A stretch of DNA of 64,000 nt from Paludibacteraceae bacterium (GCA_017477325.1 JAFUWV010000002.1:124001-188000), one strand, 5' to 3'. Shown: positions 45,752 through 55,327, counted from the stretch's first letter. Numbers and translations are program-made. The notes: generated by a model from the sequence alone, not told the origin.

Positions 45752-46630
45752 TCACTCTTCAAAACTTAGATAGGGCGCTATGCGCTCTATCTCTGTTTCT
45801 GTGAAGCACTCCAATACACGCAAATCGTCTATATCTTTAAGCCTGAACTTCGTCCGGCGCAGTTCGTATATAGCCTTTGCCTGACTGAAACTTAAGTAAG
45901 GATGCCTCTGCAGCATGCCTGCAGAAGCATGGTTTACGTTGATGGTTCTTATACTGTCAGATTCTACGATGAAATGGGGGATTATCGAATCCAATGTCTC
46001 CTTCGGGATTTCCTCTATCTCCCTCAGTTGCTCTGCCGACACGTACCCTCCCAACTCCTGTCTGTACCTCACAATCCTCCTCGCATATCCGTCTCCTATA
46101 CCTTTTATATATTTCAATTCCGCCGTGTCGCAGGTGTTCAGGTTGAGCACTGTGTCCTTCTTTTCCCGGAATATTCTCTCTTTCTGCTGGGCCGACACTG
46201 TATCCTTTGCCTCCGCTATCTCTATATAAGGCTCTATCTGCTCATACAACTCGTCCGTCATTCCGTATATCTTCTTCACTGACTCCTTCGTCCTCCATCT
46301 ACCACCTTTCTCCTTGTATTTCTGCATGTTCCTCACCATCCATGGTCTGAATCCTACCTCCAGTAGCTCCACGCTGTCAGCCGTGTTCGGGTCAAACTTA
46401 TGCAGTCTCAACTCCACCGTGTCCGTCTTCACCTTATAATATTCCCTGCTTCTCTGCTTTTCTTGTATCACCTCTATCTCTTTCATCGCCTGAGCATCCA
46501 CCTCAGCCACTTCAGACTCCTTGGGCACAGTAACGTAGTCTATTAGGTAAATACTCCCGATGAAAACGGCAATTATTGCTGTCAGTATGCCCAATCCTAA
46601 CCATTGATTCTTTGTCAGCGGACTCGTCAT
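45752..46630 (-). CDS. Membrane-anchored helix-hairpin-helix (ComEA-like) protein
   Basis: A 292-residue protein with one N-terminal membrane helix (LGLGILTAIIAVFIGSIYLI) and three helix-hairpin-helix-like units. The clearest is LNLNTCDTAELKYIKGIGDG near residues 163-182, followed by ARRIVRYRQELGG. The layout resembles ComEA and the Bacteroidetes HHH proteins that bind DNA at the envelope. A role in DNA uptake is possible but not shown by context. Its likely promoter is 270 bases upstream at 46900-46931, leaving a long leader. Confidence 0.8.
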   Translation of the reverse strand: MTSPLTKNQWLGLGILTAIIAVFIGSIYLIDYVTVPKESEVAEVDAQAMKEIEVIQEKQRSREYYKVKTDTVELRLHKFDPNTADSVELLEVGFRPWMVRNMQKYKEKGGRWRTKESVKKIYGMTDELYEQIEPYIEIAEAKDTVSAQQKERIFREKKDTVLNLNTCDTAELKYIKGIGDGYARRIVRYRQELGGYVSAEQLREIEEIPKETLDSIIPHFIVESDSIRTINVNHASAGMLQRHPYLSFSQAKAIYELRRTKFRLKDIDDLRVLECFTETEIERIAPYLSFEE

Positions 46631-46741
46631 AACTTTATCTTCTTACCTTATCTGTTCAACCTGTATTTTTTGCCTTTTAATCCCCCAAATCATTTTGTCA
46701 TCATTTCTTCTTTTTTCCTTACAAAGTGTAAGTTCACGGTT

Positions 46742-46781
46742 TGCTCTCGTCAAGCAATCTCTAAGCAAAGTGTTACGAATA
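46742..46781 (+). repeat. Dispersed element copy C
   Basis: It shares the 15 bases TGCTCTCGTCAAGCA with copy A, then TCTAAGC and AGTGT at the same spacing; the third unit is degenerate (TGTTACG). TTGCT and AGCAA around the first unit keep the inverted repeat seen in copy A (ATGCT/AGCAT) with both arms changed. Confidence 0.6.
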
Positions 46782-46899
46782 ACCGCCAAATGACATTTTG
46801 ACACCTAAACACACCTTTTGCTTACATTTTGTCAAAACCAATCTGAAAACAATATCACTCATTCAATTTTCCACATTCAATATTCTAACGCTCACTCTG

Positions 46900-46931
46900 C
46901 AAAAGTACAAAATCTTCTTGACACTCTCAAG
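46900..46931 (-). promoter_or_regulatory. Leftward promoter (HHH gene)
   Basis: On the minus strand, TACTTTTG (46900-46907) and CTTG (46928-46931) are 20 bases apart. It overlaps the rightward promoter. Confidence 0.6.
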
Positions 46932-46948
46932 AAAATTCCGTATCTTTG
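46917..46948 (+). promoter_or_regulatory. Rightward promoter (sirtuin gene)
   Basis: CTTG (46917-46920) and TATCTTTG (46941-46948) are 20 bases apart. The leader to 47038 is about 85 bases. Confidence 0.65.
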
Positions 46949-46990
46949 CACCGAAAAATCAACTTTACTCATTCAAATGCCCAACCAACC

Positions 46991-47030
46991 CAACCTGACA
47001 ACCTGCTAACTTGCCAACTTATTAACCATA
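46991..47030 (+). repeat. Degenerate octamer repeat in the sirtuin leader
   Basis: Five consecutive 8-base units read CAACCTGA, CAACCTGC, TAACTTGC, CAACTTAT and TAACCATA, ending eight bases before the sirtuin ATG. Confidence 0.5.
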
Positions 47031-47037
47031 AATATTT

Positions 47038-47736
47038 ATGAAACCTCATCTTGTTGTCTTCACCGGAGCTGGCGTAAGTGCTGATAGCGGTCTCTCTACT
47101 TTCCGCGATGCTGACGGATATTGGGACAAATATCGCATCGAAGATGTATGCACTCACGAAGCCATCCTCCTCAACCGGCCACTGGTAATCGACTTTTACA
47201 ATCAGCGTCGTCGTGAGATACTCGCTGCTCAGCCCAACGCCGCACATCTGGCAATAGCTGAACTCGAAAAGTATTTCCGTGTAGATGTCATCACTCAGAA
47301 TATCGATGACCTGCACGAGCGTGCAGGTTCCACCTCTATCACGCATCTCCATGGTGAAATAACCAAGTTGCGCAGCAGTAACGATGAGCTTGCTACCGTC
47401 CCTTGCCCGGGTACTGACCAGCCTCTTGACGCCAGGCATCCCGATGGCTCGCTCCTTCGGCCGTATATCGTATTCTTTGGCGAAGGGGTGCCTCTCTTTC
47501 CTAAAGCATGTGAGATAGCGTCTGAAGCCGACATCTTCGTCGTTGTGGGAACCTCGCTTAACGTCTATCCGGCGGCGTCATTGCTGCAATATGTCGGTGA
47601 AAACGTGCCTATCTATTTCGTTGACCCCGGTCAGCCTAAGTTTGGCATATATGCCAATCGCATCAGCCATATTCAGAAAAAAGCGGCACAAGGCGTACCC
47701 GAACTATGTCAGACACTCATAGAAAAATATAAGTAG
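47038..47736 (+). CDS. Sir2-family NAD-dependent protein deacylase, zinc-site lacking
   Basis: A 232-residue sirtuin that removes acyl groups from lysines using NAD+. The NAD-binding motif GAGVSADSGLSTFRDADGYW, the catalytic TQNIDDLHERAGS with ITHLHGE, and GTSLNVYPAA are intact. The small domain (about residues 110-150) contains a single Cys instead of the four zinc-binding cysteines of CobB. Zinc-free sirtuins are known in Bacteroidetes and are not expected to be inactive. The substrate is unknown. Confidence 0.9.
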   Translation: MKPHLVVFTGAGVSADSGLSTFRDADGYWDKYRIEDVCTHEAILLNRPLVIDFYNQRRREILAAQPNAAHLAIAELEKYFRVDVITQNIDDLHERAGSTSITHLHGEITKLRSSNDELATVPCPGTDQPLDARHPDGSLLRPYIVFFGEGVPLFPKACEIASEADIFVVVGTSLNVYPAASLLQYVGENVPIYFVDPGQPKFGIYANRISHIQKKAAQGVPELCQTLIEKYK

Positions 47737-47794
47737 AGCTCCAAATAAGCAAAAGTATTACTATCAATCAATTCAAGCAAAACCAGGATTCATT

Positions 47795-49558
47795 ATGCAC
47801 TTTCCCCTAAAAACCATTCTGCCCGCCTCTCTTGCCGTGCTTGCTCTCTTTTCCGCATGTTCGAAAGACGCTGGTCAAACCGAGACTATGTTTCTTGCCT
47901 CCGACCGTCCTCACGTTTTTGCATACACTTTTACAGAGGACAAAACCCCGCTCCTTACCGATACCTTGCTTCGTGGTACTCAGGTGCAAGTCTATACCTC
48001 AGATAAACAAAAGTATGAGAAACAGAAGTACTTCCGCCTCAAAACCAAGTCTGAAGCCCTTTATGTCAAGGAAGCAAATCTTGTGATGGAATCGCGCAAT
48101 TCCGTACTTGAAGACTCTGTCTTTGTTCGCACTCCTGCCTCTGTCATCGATGACACTCTCTCCTCTCACGTCTGCGCTCTTGCCGAGAAAGGTAAGTCAT
48201 ACCCTGTTGTCGGCTACGATATTCTCTCGGAAAACGGCTTAGTGCGTCGTTATCTTGTTGCATGTGGCAAAGATACAGGTTGGCTCTATTCCAAATATAC
48301 GGTCTTCACCGCCGAAGAAGCCGCATCGAACTATATGCCTCAGCTCTACGATTCCATACACTCCCGCGTCCGTAACACCTTCGGAGGTGGTGAGGCTCTC
48401 GGCTGTGACTACTACCCTGTGGATAAACCTCGTTTCGCTGACAACCCTATGCCCGAACAGGTATATAGCCTTTATCTCAACATCTCTCCTGCAGTAGTCG
48501 GTAAAATCGATTCCTTCATCGATCTTGCAAAGCATACTCGCATCAACGCTTTCGTTCTTGATATGAAAGACAACGAGTGCCCAGCGTTTAAAGCAGAGGC
48601 AATGGAGCGTTACTCGCCCACTAACTTTAAGTGGGGAGGGAAGAACAAAGAGCAGATGTATCACTATGCTGTACGCCGCCTGCATGAGGAGGGATTCTAT
48701 GTTATCGGACGTATCACTTGTTTCAAAGACAGCTATTTCGTCCGCGACAATCCTGACTGTGCCATCACCGACCGCTCCACAGGCGAACCGTTCTTCCATA
48801 ATAAAGCCTATTGGCCCAGTGCCTACGACCGGCGCGTATGGCAGTTCAATGTAGAACTTGCCAAAGAGTGCGTCCGTAAGTTTGGTCTTAATGAGATCAA
48901 TTTCGACTACGTGCGCTTCCCTGATAAGATGCAAAGCGTCGAGAACCAGATCAACTATCACAACCGGTACAACGAAACCAAGGTGCAAGCCATCCAGCGT
49001 TTCGTTCAGTATGCTTGTGACGAGATTCACCCTCTCGGTGCTTACGTTTCTATAGATGTCTTTGGCGAGACCACCAACAAAGGTTACACCACTCCCTATG
49101 GACAGTATTGGCCTGCTCTTAGTAATGTCGCCGACGTCATGTGCGGCATGCCATACCCCGACCATTTCGCTCAAGGATATGGGGGAATACGCAACCCTTG
49201 GAACAACCCCTATAAGACATTGCATGTCTGGGGGAAGAATGCACAGGCTCGCCAGGCTGAGTGTCCCACTCCTGCAAAAGTGCGCACTTGGGTACAGGCC
49301 TACCACGTCATGCGGTATGTTGACCCTAACGGAATCGACTACAATGGATACAATATCTCACAGGAGATTCGCGGACTGTATGACGCAGGCTGTCAGGACG
49401 GCTACATCACCTGGCTTAGCAACTCATCTCTCGACAAGTACAGAGAAAAACGCTCTGCCTTTGAGGTCGATTATTTAGCGGATTATCTCCAAAGACAGGC
49501 CACTATGCAGGACACAATTTTGAATATTCAGGAAAAAACCGTATCTTTGCCCCTGTAA
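47795..49558 (+). CDS. Lipoprotein with DUF4015 glycoside-hydrolase-like barrel
   Basis: A 587-residue lipoprotein (ALFSAC, Cys22). The N-terminal part (about 30-180) looks like two SH3-like modules (VQVYTSDKQKYEKQKYFRL; LVACGKDTGWLYSKYTVF). The DUF4015 domain (about 220-560), a TIM-barrel putative glycoside hydrolase, includes INAFVLDMKDNE, GFYVIGRITCFKD and EINFDYVRFPD. Acidic residues in those strands are the likely catalytic ones. The substrate is unknown; wall or surface glycan is plausible from the SH3-like modules. A promoter for tsaB lies in its 3' end. Confidence 0.8.
   Translation: MHFPLKTILPASLAVLALFSACSKDAGQTETMFLASDRPHVFAYTFTEDKTPLLTDTLLRGTQVQVYTSDKQKYEKQKYFRLKTKSEALYVKEANLVMESRNSVLEDSVFVRTPASVIDDTLSSHVCALAEKGKSYPVVGYDILSENGLVRRYLVACGKDTGWLYSKYTVFTAEEAASNYMPQLYDSIHSRVRNTFGGGEALGCDYYPVDKPRFADNPMPEQVYSLYLNISPAVVGKIDSFIDLAKHTRINAFVLDMKDNECPAFKAEAMERYSPTNFKWGGKNKEQMYHYAVRRLHEEGFYVIGRITCFKDSYFVRDNPDCAITDRSTGEPFFHNKAYWPSAYDRRVWQFNVELAKECVRKFGLNEINFDYVRFPDKMQSVENQINYHNRYNETKVQAIQRFVQYACDEIHPLGAYVSIDVFGETTNKGYTTPYGQYWPALSNVADVMCGMPYPDHFAQGYGGIRNPWNNPYKTLHVWGKNAQARQAECPTPAKVRTWVQAYHVMRYVDPNGIDYNGYNISQEIRGLYDAGCQDGYITWLSNSSLDKYREKRSAFEVDYLADYLQRQATMQDTILNIQEKTVSLPL
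49519..49549 (+). promoter_or_regulatory. Promoter for tsaB inside the upstream gene
   Basis: TTTG (49519-49522) and TATCTTTG (49542-49549) are 19 bases apart, within the last codons of the DUF4015 gene and 50 bases before the tsaB ATG. Confidence 0.65.
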
Positions 49559-49599
49559 ACAAATCATTGGCTCACCGGTTCATCAATCATTCGTTCACA

Positions 49600-50298
49600 A
49601 TGACTCTCAATATCGAAACATCAACCAATATCTGCTCTGCTGCTCTCACCGAAGGTAGTCAGGTCATAGCATCTTGCCTGACCGCTGATGGCAATCATGC
49701 TCATGACTTGCCGCTTTTCGTTCAGTCACTCCTTCAAACCGCCAAGGATAATAATAAAACAATCAATGCAGTCGCTGTCTCGCAAGGTCCTGGTAGCTAC
49801 ACCGGACTCCGTATCGGTGTTGCCACTGCCAAAGGTATCTGTTTCGGTCTTGATGTACCTCTTCTCGCTGTTGATACCCTCCAACTCCTTGCTGCCTCAC
49901 TCCTCGCTCAGTATACTCAGCTGCCGGACTCCGCTCTCCTTTGCCCGATGCTTGATGCACGCCGCATGGAGGTTTACACGGCTCTTTATACAACACAGCT
50001 TCAAGCCGTAACAGCTGTAGAGGCAAAGATAATCAACTCTGAGAGTTTCCTGGATATTCTCAGTGAGAAGCAACTCGTCTTCTTTGGCAACGGAGCCTCT
50101 AAGTGTAAAGATATTATCACACATGATAATGCCCTTTTCATCGATAATATTGTACAAGATGCCAAATATATGGGACTCTTGGCAGAACAAAAACTGCAAG
50201 CAGGCGACTTTGCTGATATAGCCTACTTTGCTCCTTTCTACCTCAAGGAGTTTCATGCTACTGTCAGCCACAAAGCACAAGATGTATTAGGCATATAA
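49600..50298 (+). CDS. tsaB: tRNA threonylcarbamoyladenosine complex dimerization subunit TsaB
   Basis: TsaB partners TsaD and TsaE in making t6A37 on ANN-reading tRNAs. The sequence opens LNIETSTNICSAALTEG and has AVSQGPGSYTGLRIGVATAKGI-type and PMLDARRMEVYTALY motifs typical of the family. The start at 49600 (MTLNIETS) was chosen over 49567 because the protein core begins there and the promoter lies just upstream. The length is 232 residues. Confidence 0.94.
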   Translation: MTLNIETSTNICSAALTEGSQVIASCLTADGNHAHDLPLFVQSLLQTAKDNNKTINAVAVSQGPGSYTGLRIGVATAKGICFGLDVPLLAVDTLQLLAASLLAQYTQLPDSALLCPMLDARRMEVYTALYTTQLQAVTAVEAKIINSESFLDILSEKQLVFFGNGASKCKDIITHDNALFIDNIVQDAKYMGLLAEQKLQAGDFADIAYFAPFYLKEFHATVSHKAQDVLGI

Positions 50299-50342
50299 AC
50301 CCATAAGCATATTTTAATCAACTTATAAACAATACAAACACC

Positions 50343-51509
50343 ATGGAACTACAAGAATTAAAACAAGCGTTTCTTGACGCTTACAAACAACAAGCAGAGG
50401 GAGTGTTTTTCTCCCCGGGTAGAGTTAACTTGATTGGTGAGCACACCGACTACAACGGAGGCTACGTCTTCCCTTGCGCTCTCAGTTTCGGTACTTATCT
50501 GCTCATTGCAAAGAACGATGACAGCCTCATGCGCTTCAAGTCTCTCAACATGCCCGAAGTAACTGAGCTGCCTCTTGACAAACTCACCGCTCCGCTGCCC
50601 AACAATCACTGGGTAAACTATCCCCTTGGCTGTATTGCTCAGTTTATCAAAAAAGGAGTAAAGATTTCTCAGGGCTTCAACATTCTTATATGGGGTAATG
50701 TACCTGCAGGTGCCGGACTTAGTTCAAGTGCTGCACTTGAGGTCGTGACTGCTTATGCATTCAACGAACTTCTCCATACCGGATTCGACCGCACTCAGCT
50801 TGCTCTCATCGGACAGGCTTCAGAGCACGAGTTTGCTGGTGTCAACTGTGGTATTATGGACCAGTTTGCATCCGCTCAGGGAAAACTCGACCATGCCATC
50901 TTCCTCAATTGCGACACTCTCGAATTCGAACTTGTACCCGTCAAACTTGAAGGTATAAAAGTTGTTATCAGCAACACCCACTCACCTCACAAACTCGACT
51001 CAGGTGCTTACAACGACCGTGTGGCTCAGTGCCAACTCGCACTCAAACAACTTCGCACAGTACGCCCTGAACTGAAGAACCTTGCTGAACTCACCGAGGC
51101 TGAGTTTGAGAAGATAGAGTCTGCCATCACTGACCCCGTTGCTCACAAGAGAGCACGCCATGTCGTAGGAGAAGTGCAGCGTACTACCGATGCTGTTAAA
51201 GCACTGCAGGCTGGCGATATAGAGACGTTTGGAAAACTGATGAACCAGAGCCATATCTCTCTGCGTGACGATTACGAAGTAACAGGTCTGCATCTCGATA
51301 CTCTTGCAGAAGAAGCTTGGAAGATACCTGGAGTCATCGGCTCACGTATGACAGGTGGTGGCTTTGGAGGTTGCACTGTTTCTCTTGTAAAGGATGAAGC
51401 CATACCCGAATTCATCGAGAAAGTGGGTAAAGCATACCTTGAGAAAACAGGTATCAAGGCAGATTTCTATATTGCAGAGATTGGCGACGGTGCTCGCAGA
51501 ATATGCTAA
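50343..51509 (+). CDS. galK: Galactokinase
   Basis: Phosphorylates galactose at C1 with ATP, the first committed Leloir step. Motifs are the substrate-binding SPGRVNLIGEHTDYNGGYVF, the ATP-binding GNVPAGAGLSSSAALEV, GIMDQFAS with the catalytic Asp, and the C-terminal RMTGGGFGGCTV. At 388 residues it is full length. It lies just before galM and would use galactose from the secreted beta-galactosidase at the window start. Confidence 0.98.
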   Translation: MELQELKQAFLDAYKQQAEGVFFSPGRVNLIGEHTDYNGGYVFPCALSFGTYLLIAKNDDSLMRFKSLNMPEVTELPLDKLTAPLPNNHWVNYPLGCIAQFIKKGVKISQGFNILIWGNVPAGAGLSSSAALEVVTAYAFNELLHTGFDRTQLALIGQASEHEFAGVNCGIMDQFASAQGKLDHAIFLNCDTLEFELVPVKLEGIKVVISNTHSPHKLDSGAYNDRVAQCQLALKQLRTVRPELKNLAELTEAEFEKIESAITDPVAHKRARHVVGEVQRTTDAVKALQAGDIETFGKLMNQSHISLRDDYEVTGLHLDTLAEEAWKIPGVIGSRMTGGGFGGCTVSLVKDEAIPEFIEKVGKAYLEKTGIKADFYIAEIGDGARRIC

Positions 51510-51554
51510 TCTAAGACTTATACTTGTATAAGGTCATTAACAAATATATCCACT

Positions 51555-52598
51555 ATGGTAAAAGAAGAAACTTTCACAGGTCTTGAGAAAGGAAAAAGGA
51601 TAGGGTTGTTCACACTTCGCAATCCCCAAGGAATGCAGGTGCAGATAACTAACTATGGCGCAAAAATTGTCTCTCTCCTTGCTCCCGATAAAGAAGGCAA
51701 TCTTGCTGACGTAGTCCTCGGCTTCTCAACTCTTGAAGAGTGGAAACAGAAAGAGACTTACTTTAATGCGGTAATAGGCAGATATGCCAATCGCATTAAG
51801 GACGGTCGTTTCACTCTTGATGGCAAAGAGTATCAACTCGCTGTAAACAATAGCACCAACCATCTGCATGGTGGTGTTGTTGGCTTCAACGAGAAAGTAT
51901 GGGATGTGGTTGGACAAACCAAGCACTCTGTCAGCCTCCACTATCGCTCCGTAGATGGTGAGGAAAACTATCCCGGCAATCTCGATGTCTATGTCACTTA
52001 TAATGTCACACTCGAAAATGCACTTGAGATAACCTACGAGGCAAAAACCGACAAGCCCACCATTCTTGGTTTCACAAATCACGCTTATTTCAACCTGAAA
52101 GGCGAGGGAGAAGGTGATATCAAAGACCATACACTGCAAGTCTTTGCGGATTATTACACTCCTTTCGACGATACTGCTTGCCCTACAGGAGAAATAGCAA
52201 AAGTAGATGGCACCCCCATGGACTTTCGTGAGCCGGTACTTGTAGGCGAGCGTATTGACCTGCCATTCTTTGCTCCAGGCAGAGGCATCGACAATAACTT
52301 TGTGCTCGCTAAGTCCGACGTTGAAGGTAAAAAACATAAGCAACCCGAACTTGCAGCAGTTGTCTCAGCCGCAGGAAGAACCATGCAAGTGCTCACCACT
52401 ATGCCTGGTCTGCAAGTCTATACAGGCAACTGGGTGGAGAAAAACATCGGTAAGTCTGGTCGTGAATACGATGTACAGACTGCCATCTGTCTTGAAGCAC
52501 AGAACTTCCCCAATTCGCCAAACATACCCTCATTCCCTTCACCCGTCCTTCGCCCTGGTGAAGTATATTTTGAGCAATGTGTGTATAAATTTGTATAA
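51555..52598 (+). CDS. galM: Aldose 1-epimerase (galactose mutarotase)
   Basis: Interconverts the alpha and beta anomers of galactose so GalK can use it. Family motifs include GAKIVSLLAPDKEGNLADVV, NRIKDGRFTLDGKEYQL, NNSTNHLHGG, the catalytic His in GFTNHAYFNL and the C-terminal Glu in AICLEAQNFPNSPN. At 347 residues it is full length. It follows galK by 45 bases in the same operon. Confidence 0.97.
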   Translation: MVKEETFTGLEKGKRIGLFTLRNPQGMQVQITNYGAKIVSLLAPDKEGNLADVVLGFSTLEEWKQKETYFNAVIGRYANRIKDGRFTLDGKEYQLAVNNSTNHLHGGVVGFNEKVWDVVGQTKHSVSLHYRSVDGEENYPGNLDVYVTYNVTLENALEITYEAKTDKPTILGFTNHAYFNLKGEGEGDIKDHTLQVFADYYTPFDDTACPTGEIAKVDGTPMDFREPVLVGERIDLPFFAPGRGIDNNFVLAKSDVEGKKHKQPELAAVVSAAGRTMQVLTTMPGLQVYTGNWVEKNIGKSGREYDVQTAICLEAQNFPNSPNIPSFPSPVLRPGEVYFEQCVYKFV

Positions 52599-52618
52599 GG
52601 CAATCTGTCCGGTGAGGA

Positions 52619-55327
52619 ATGAACAGTAAAAGAAGAAACATCTTATTTGATATCCTGCTGCTTTCAGTAGTAGCAATGGTAGTTGCGTCGTGCTCCACGC
52701 AGAAGAATACGTGGGGCACACGCACCTTCCATGCAATGAAAACAAAGTATAATATCCGTTTCAATGGTGAGTTGGCCTATGATGAAGGTATAAAAGCCAT
52801 TGATGATGCCAACCAGGATGACTTCTCTACACTCATTCCGCTCTATAGTGTCAGCAACCACACTGCAGCGCAAGCGGCATCAAGTCAGATGGATCGCACT
52901 ATTGAGAAATGCCGCAAGTGTATCAAGCTGCATAGCATCAAAGTTAAACCCAAACCTGATCCTAAGAAACGTAATGACCCTAAGTATAAGGCATGGCTCC
53001 AGCAGGAAGAGTTCAATCCCCAGATGAAAGAAGCATGGATTCTGCTGGGGAAAGCCGAATTCCATAAGGGTGACTTTCTCGGTAGTATAGGTACCTTTAA
53101 CTATATCATTCGTCACTTCGCCTACGATAAAGACATGGTGGCGCAATGCCAGTTGTGGGAGGTACGCGCCTATGCCGAGATGGGCTGGATGTATGAGGCG
53201 GAGGACCTTCTGCAGAAAGTGCAGCAGGATGACCTCGCTCAAAAGCATGCATGGCTGTATGCTGCTACAGCTGCTGATCTGCGTCTCAAACAAGAGCAAT
53301 ACAAAGAAGCTGTCCCTTTCCTCAAGCTCGCAATGCCTGAAGAAAAGAAGCAGCAACGCATGCGCTATCTCTATCTGCTTGCACAGCTTAGCGAACAGCA
53401 AGGCGACAAAAAAACTGCCGCCCAGTATTATAAGCGTGTAGTCAAGATGAGCCCCCCTGCTGACATGGATTTCAATGCACGTTTGCGCCGCACAGAATTA
53501 TCTAATGATGTCAAAGCGCTGAAGCGAATGGTAAAGCAACCTAAATACAAGGACAAACTTGACTATGTATATGGTTCACTCGGAAACATCTATCTCCAGA
53601 AGAAAGATACAGTTGAGGCTCTTCGTCAGTATGCCCTTGCTGCTGAAAATAGTACTCAAAACGGACTTCAGAAAGCGGCTGTCCTCATTCGCGCCGGTGA
53701 CTTGTATTACGAGCGGCAGGACTATCAGAATGCTGCTCCGTGCTACAAAGATGCGGTTAATATCATCTCCACAGAGGCTGCTGACTATGAACGTATCCGC
53801 CGGCGTGCGGAAACACTCGATCTGCTTGCCACCGAACTTGCTACCGTGCAACTGCAAGATAGTCTTCAGGCATTAAGTAAACTGACTGAAGAAGAGCAAC
53901 TAAAGGTTGCTGAGAAGATTATTGCTGACCTCGAGAAAGCAGAAAAAGAAGAAGCAGAAAAGGCTGCTCAGGCAGCAAGAAATGCACAATTGGACGAGGG
54001 GCCGCTAAGTGTCAATACGCGAAATATGATAGGTGGAGGCGGAGGAACTGCCGACTGGTATTTCTATAACCCGCAACTTATTCGGCAAGGAAAACAGGAG
54101 TTTACTCGCCGATGGGGTAACCGTACTCTTGAGGATAACTGGCGCAGACAGATTAAACAAACCTCTTCAACGAATATTTTCTCTGAGGATGAGCAGCAAG
54201 ACCTGCCTGCCGATAGTCTCTCTTCTGACTCTACGCAGACCACACAGCAGATGGTGAGCGATACCAAGAATCCGCAGTATTATCTGCAGCAGATTCCAAA
54301 GACACCTGAACAACTTGCAGTATCCGATACCATGATAGCCACCGCTTTATATAATATGGTATGTATCTACGAAGATAAACTCGAAGACAGGCAGTTGGCT
54401 GATGAGACTCTGCAGGAACTCAATCAGCGTTTCCCTAACGATGGCCATCTTGCTGAACTCTACTATAGGCGCTACCTTACTTGTCTTAAGCATGACAATA
54501 AGACTGAAGCGGAACTTGCAAGGCAACAACTCATAACCCGTTTTCCAAATAGCAAACAGGCCCAGACAGCAGCCAACCCTGACTATTTCGCACAACTTCA
54601 ACGTATCGAAGCAGAGCAGGATTCTGTCTATGAACAGGCATATAAAGCTTTTCGTAAAAACGATTTCCAAGAAGTAAAACGACTCAAGAACTACGCTGAA
54701 GACAACTACCAGCTCAGTCCTCTCATGCCGCGCTTCTTGTTTCTCAATGCTATTGCTGTAGCCAGAACGGAAAATCAAGATGCCTTTATTGAGGCACTGC
54801 GGGATATGGTTAGACGCTATCCTGATAGTGAAACCGGAGCAATGGCAAAAGATATGCTCGCCATGATGAATGCAGGGCTTGAGAGTCAGACAGGAGATAA
54901 TAGCACTTTGCTTGACCGCCGTACAGAGACTTCACCCGTTGATTCTGCATTGCTTGAGCAGACATTCTCTACTGAGAAACAAGAGAAATCAAGTGTGCTT
55001 GTGTTGGTTCATTCTGACGAGAAGACGCTTAACAACCTCCTCTATGAAGTGGCACTCTTCAATTTCTCGCAGTTCCTCATAAAAGACTTTGATTTGAAAG
55101 TCATACCCGTTTTCAGTGTCACAGATGGTGCACTCATTGTATCCGGATTTGAGTCTTACGATGAGGCTCTGTGGTATGTGGATATAATGAAAGGTAATCC
55201 TGAGTTGCAGACTCTGTTTAATAAAGAGAATGCACGCATCATCACTATTACCGACCGAAATCTGCCTCTTCTCAATACTCGCTTTACTATAGAGGAATAT
55301 GAGCAGTTCAGGCAGGAAAATCTGTAG
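52619..55327 (+). CDS. Type IX secretion TPR lipoprotein, PorW/SprE-like
   Basis: A 902-residue lipoprotein (VVASC, Cys25). Directly after the lipid site comes STQKNTWGTRTFHAMKTKYN, the conserved start of the PorW/SprE family, followed by tetratricopeptide repeats to about residue 430 and a charged coiled coil. The conserved WYFYNPQLIRQGKQEFTRRW and GNRTLEDNWRR block lies near residues 479-508, with more TPR-like helices and a C-terminal alpha/beta part (SSVLVLVHSDEKTLNNLLY). PorW (Porphyromonas) and SprE (Flavobacterium) are needed for type IX secretion and link the outer-membrane translocon to the motor. It fits with the sorting domain on the C25 peptidase in this window. The gene abuts the convergent CPBP gene with no spacer. 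Confidence 0.85.
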   Translation: MNSKRRNILFDILLLSVVAMVVASCSTQKNTWGTRTFHAMKTKYNIRFNGELAYDEGIKAIDDANQDDFSTLIPLYSVSNHTAAQAASSQMDRTIEKCRKCIKLHSIKVKPKPDPKKRNDPKYKAWLQQEEFNPQMKEAWILLGKAEFHKGDFLGSIGTFNYIIRHFAYDKDMVAQCQLWEVRAYAEMGWMYEAEDLLQKVQQDDLAQKHAWLYAATAADLRLKQEQYKEAVPFLKLAMPEEKKQQRMRYLYLLAQLSEQQGDKKTAAQYYKRVVKMSPPADMDFNARLRRTELSNDVKALKRMVKQPKYKDKLDYVYGSLGNIYLQKKDTVEALRQYALAAENSTQNGLQKAAVLIRAGDLYYERQDYQNAAPCYKDAVNIISTEAADYERIRRRAETLDLLATELATVQLQDSLQALSKLTEEEQLKVAEKIIADLEKAEKEEAEKAAQAARNAQLDEGPLSVNTRNMIGGGGGTADWYFYNPQLIRQGKQEFTRRWGNRTLEDNWRRQIKQTSSTNIFSEDEQQDLPADSLSSDSTQTTQQMVSDTKNPQYYLQQIPKTPEQLAVSDTMIATALYNMVCIYEDKLEDRQLADETLQELNQRFPNDGHLAELYYRRYLTCLKHDNKTEAELARQQLITRFPNSKQAQTAANPDYFAQLQRIEAEQDSVYEQAYKAFRKNDFQEVKRLKNYAEDNYQLSPLMPRFLFLNAIAVARTENQDAFIEALRDMVRRYPDSETGAMAKDMLAMMNAGLESQTGDNSTLLDRRTETSPVDSALLEQTFSTEKQEKSSVLVLVHSDEKTLNNLLYEVALFNFSQFLIKDFDLKVIPVFSVTDGALIVSGFESYDEALWYVDIMKGNPELQTLFNKENARIITITDRNLPLLNTRFTIEEYEQFRQENL

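Larger units (their letters stand above)
46631..47037. other. 407-base divergent spacer
   Basis: No gene is seen. The spacer between the HHH gene and the sirtuin holds dispersed-element copy C, overlapping divergent promoters (46900-46948) and an 8-base repeat before the sirtuin start. If the leftward promoter is right, the HHH gene has a leader of about 260 bases. Confidence 0.6.

Noticed and set aside
47038-47736. Zinc-free sirtuin as a new enzyme class
   Set aside because: Sirtuins lacking the four zinc cysteines are already known from Bacteroidetes and other bacteria, and all NAD-binding and catalytic motifs are intact here.
48239-49306. 355-codon minus-strand frame opposite the DUF4015 gene
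   Set aside because: It lies wholly inside a conserved coding sequence on the other strand, with no promoter, motif or neighbour context.
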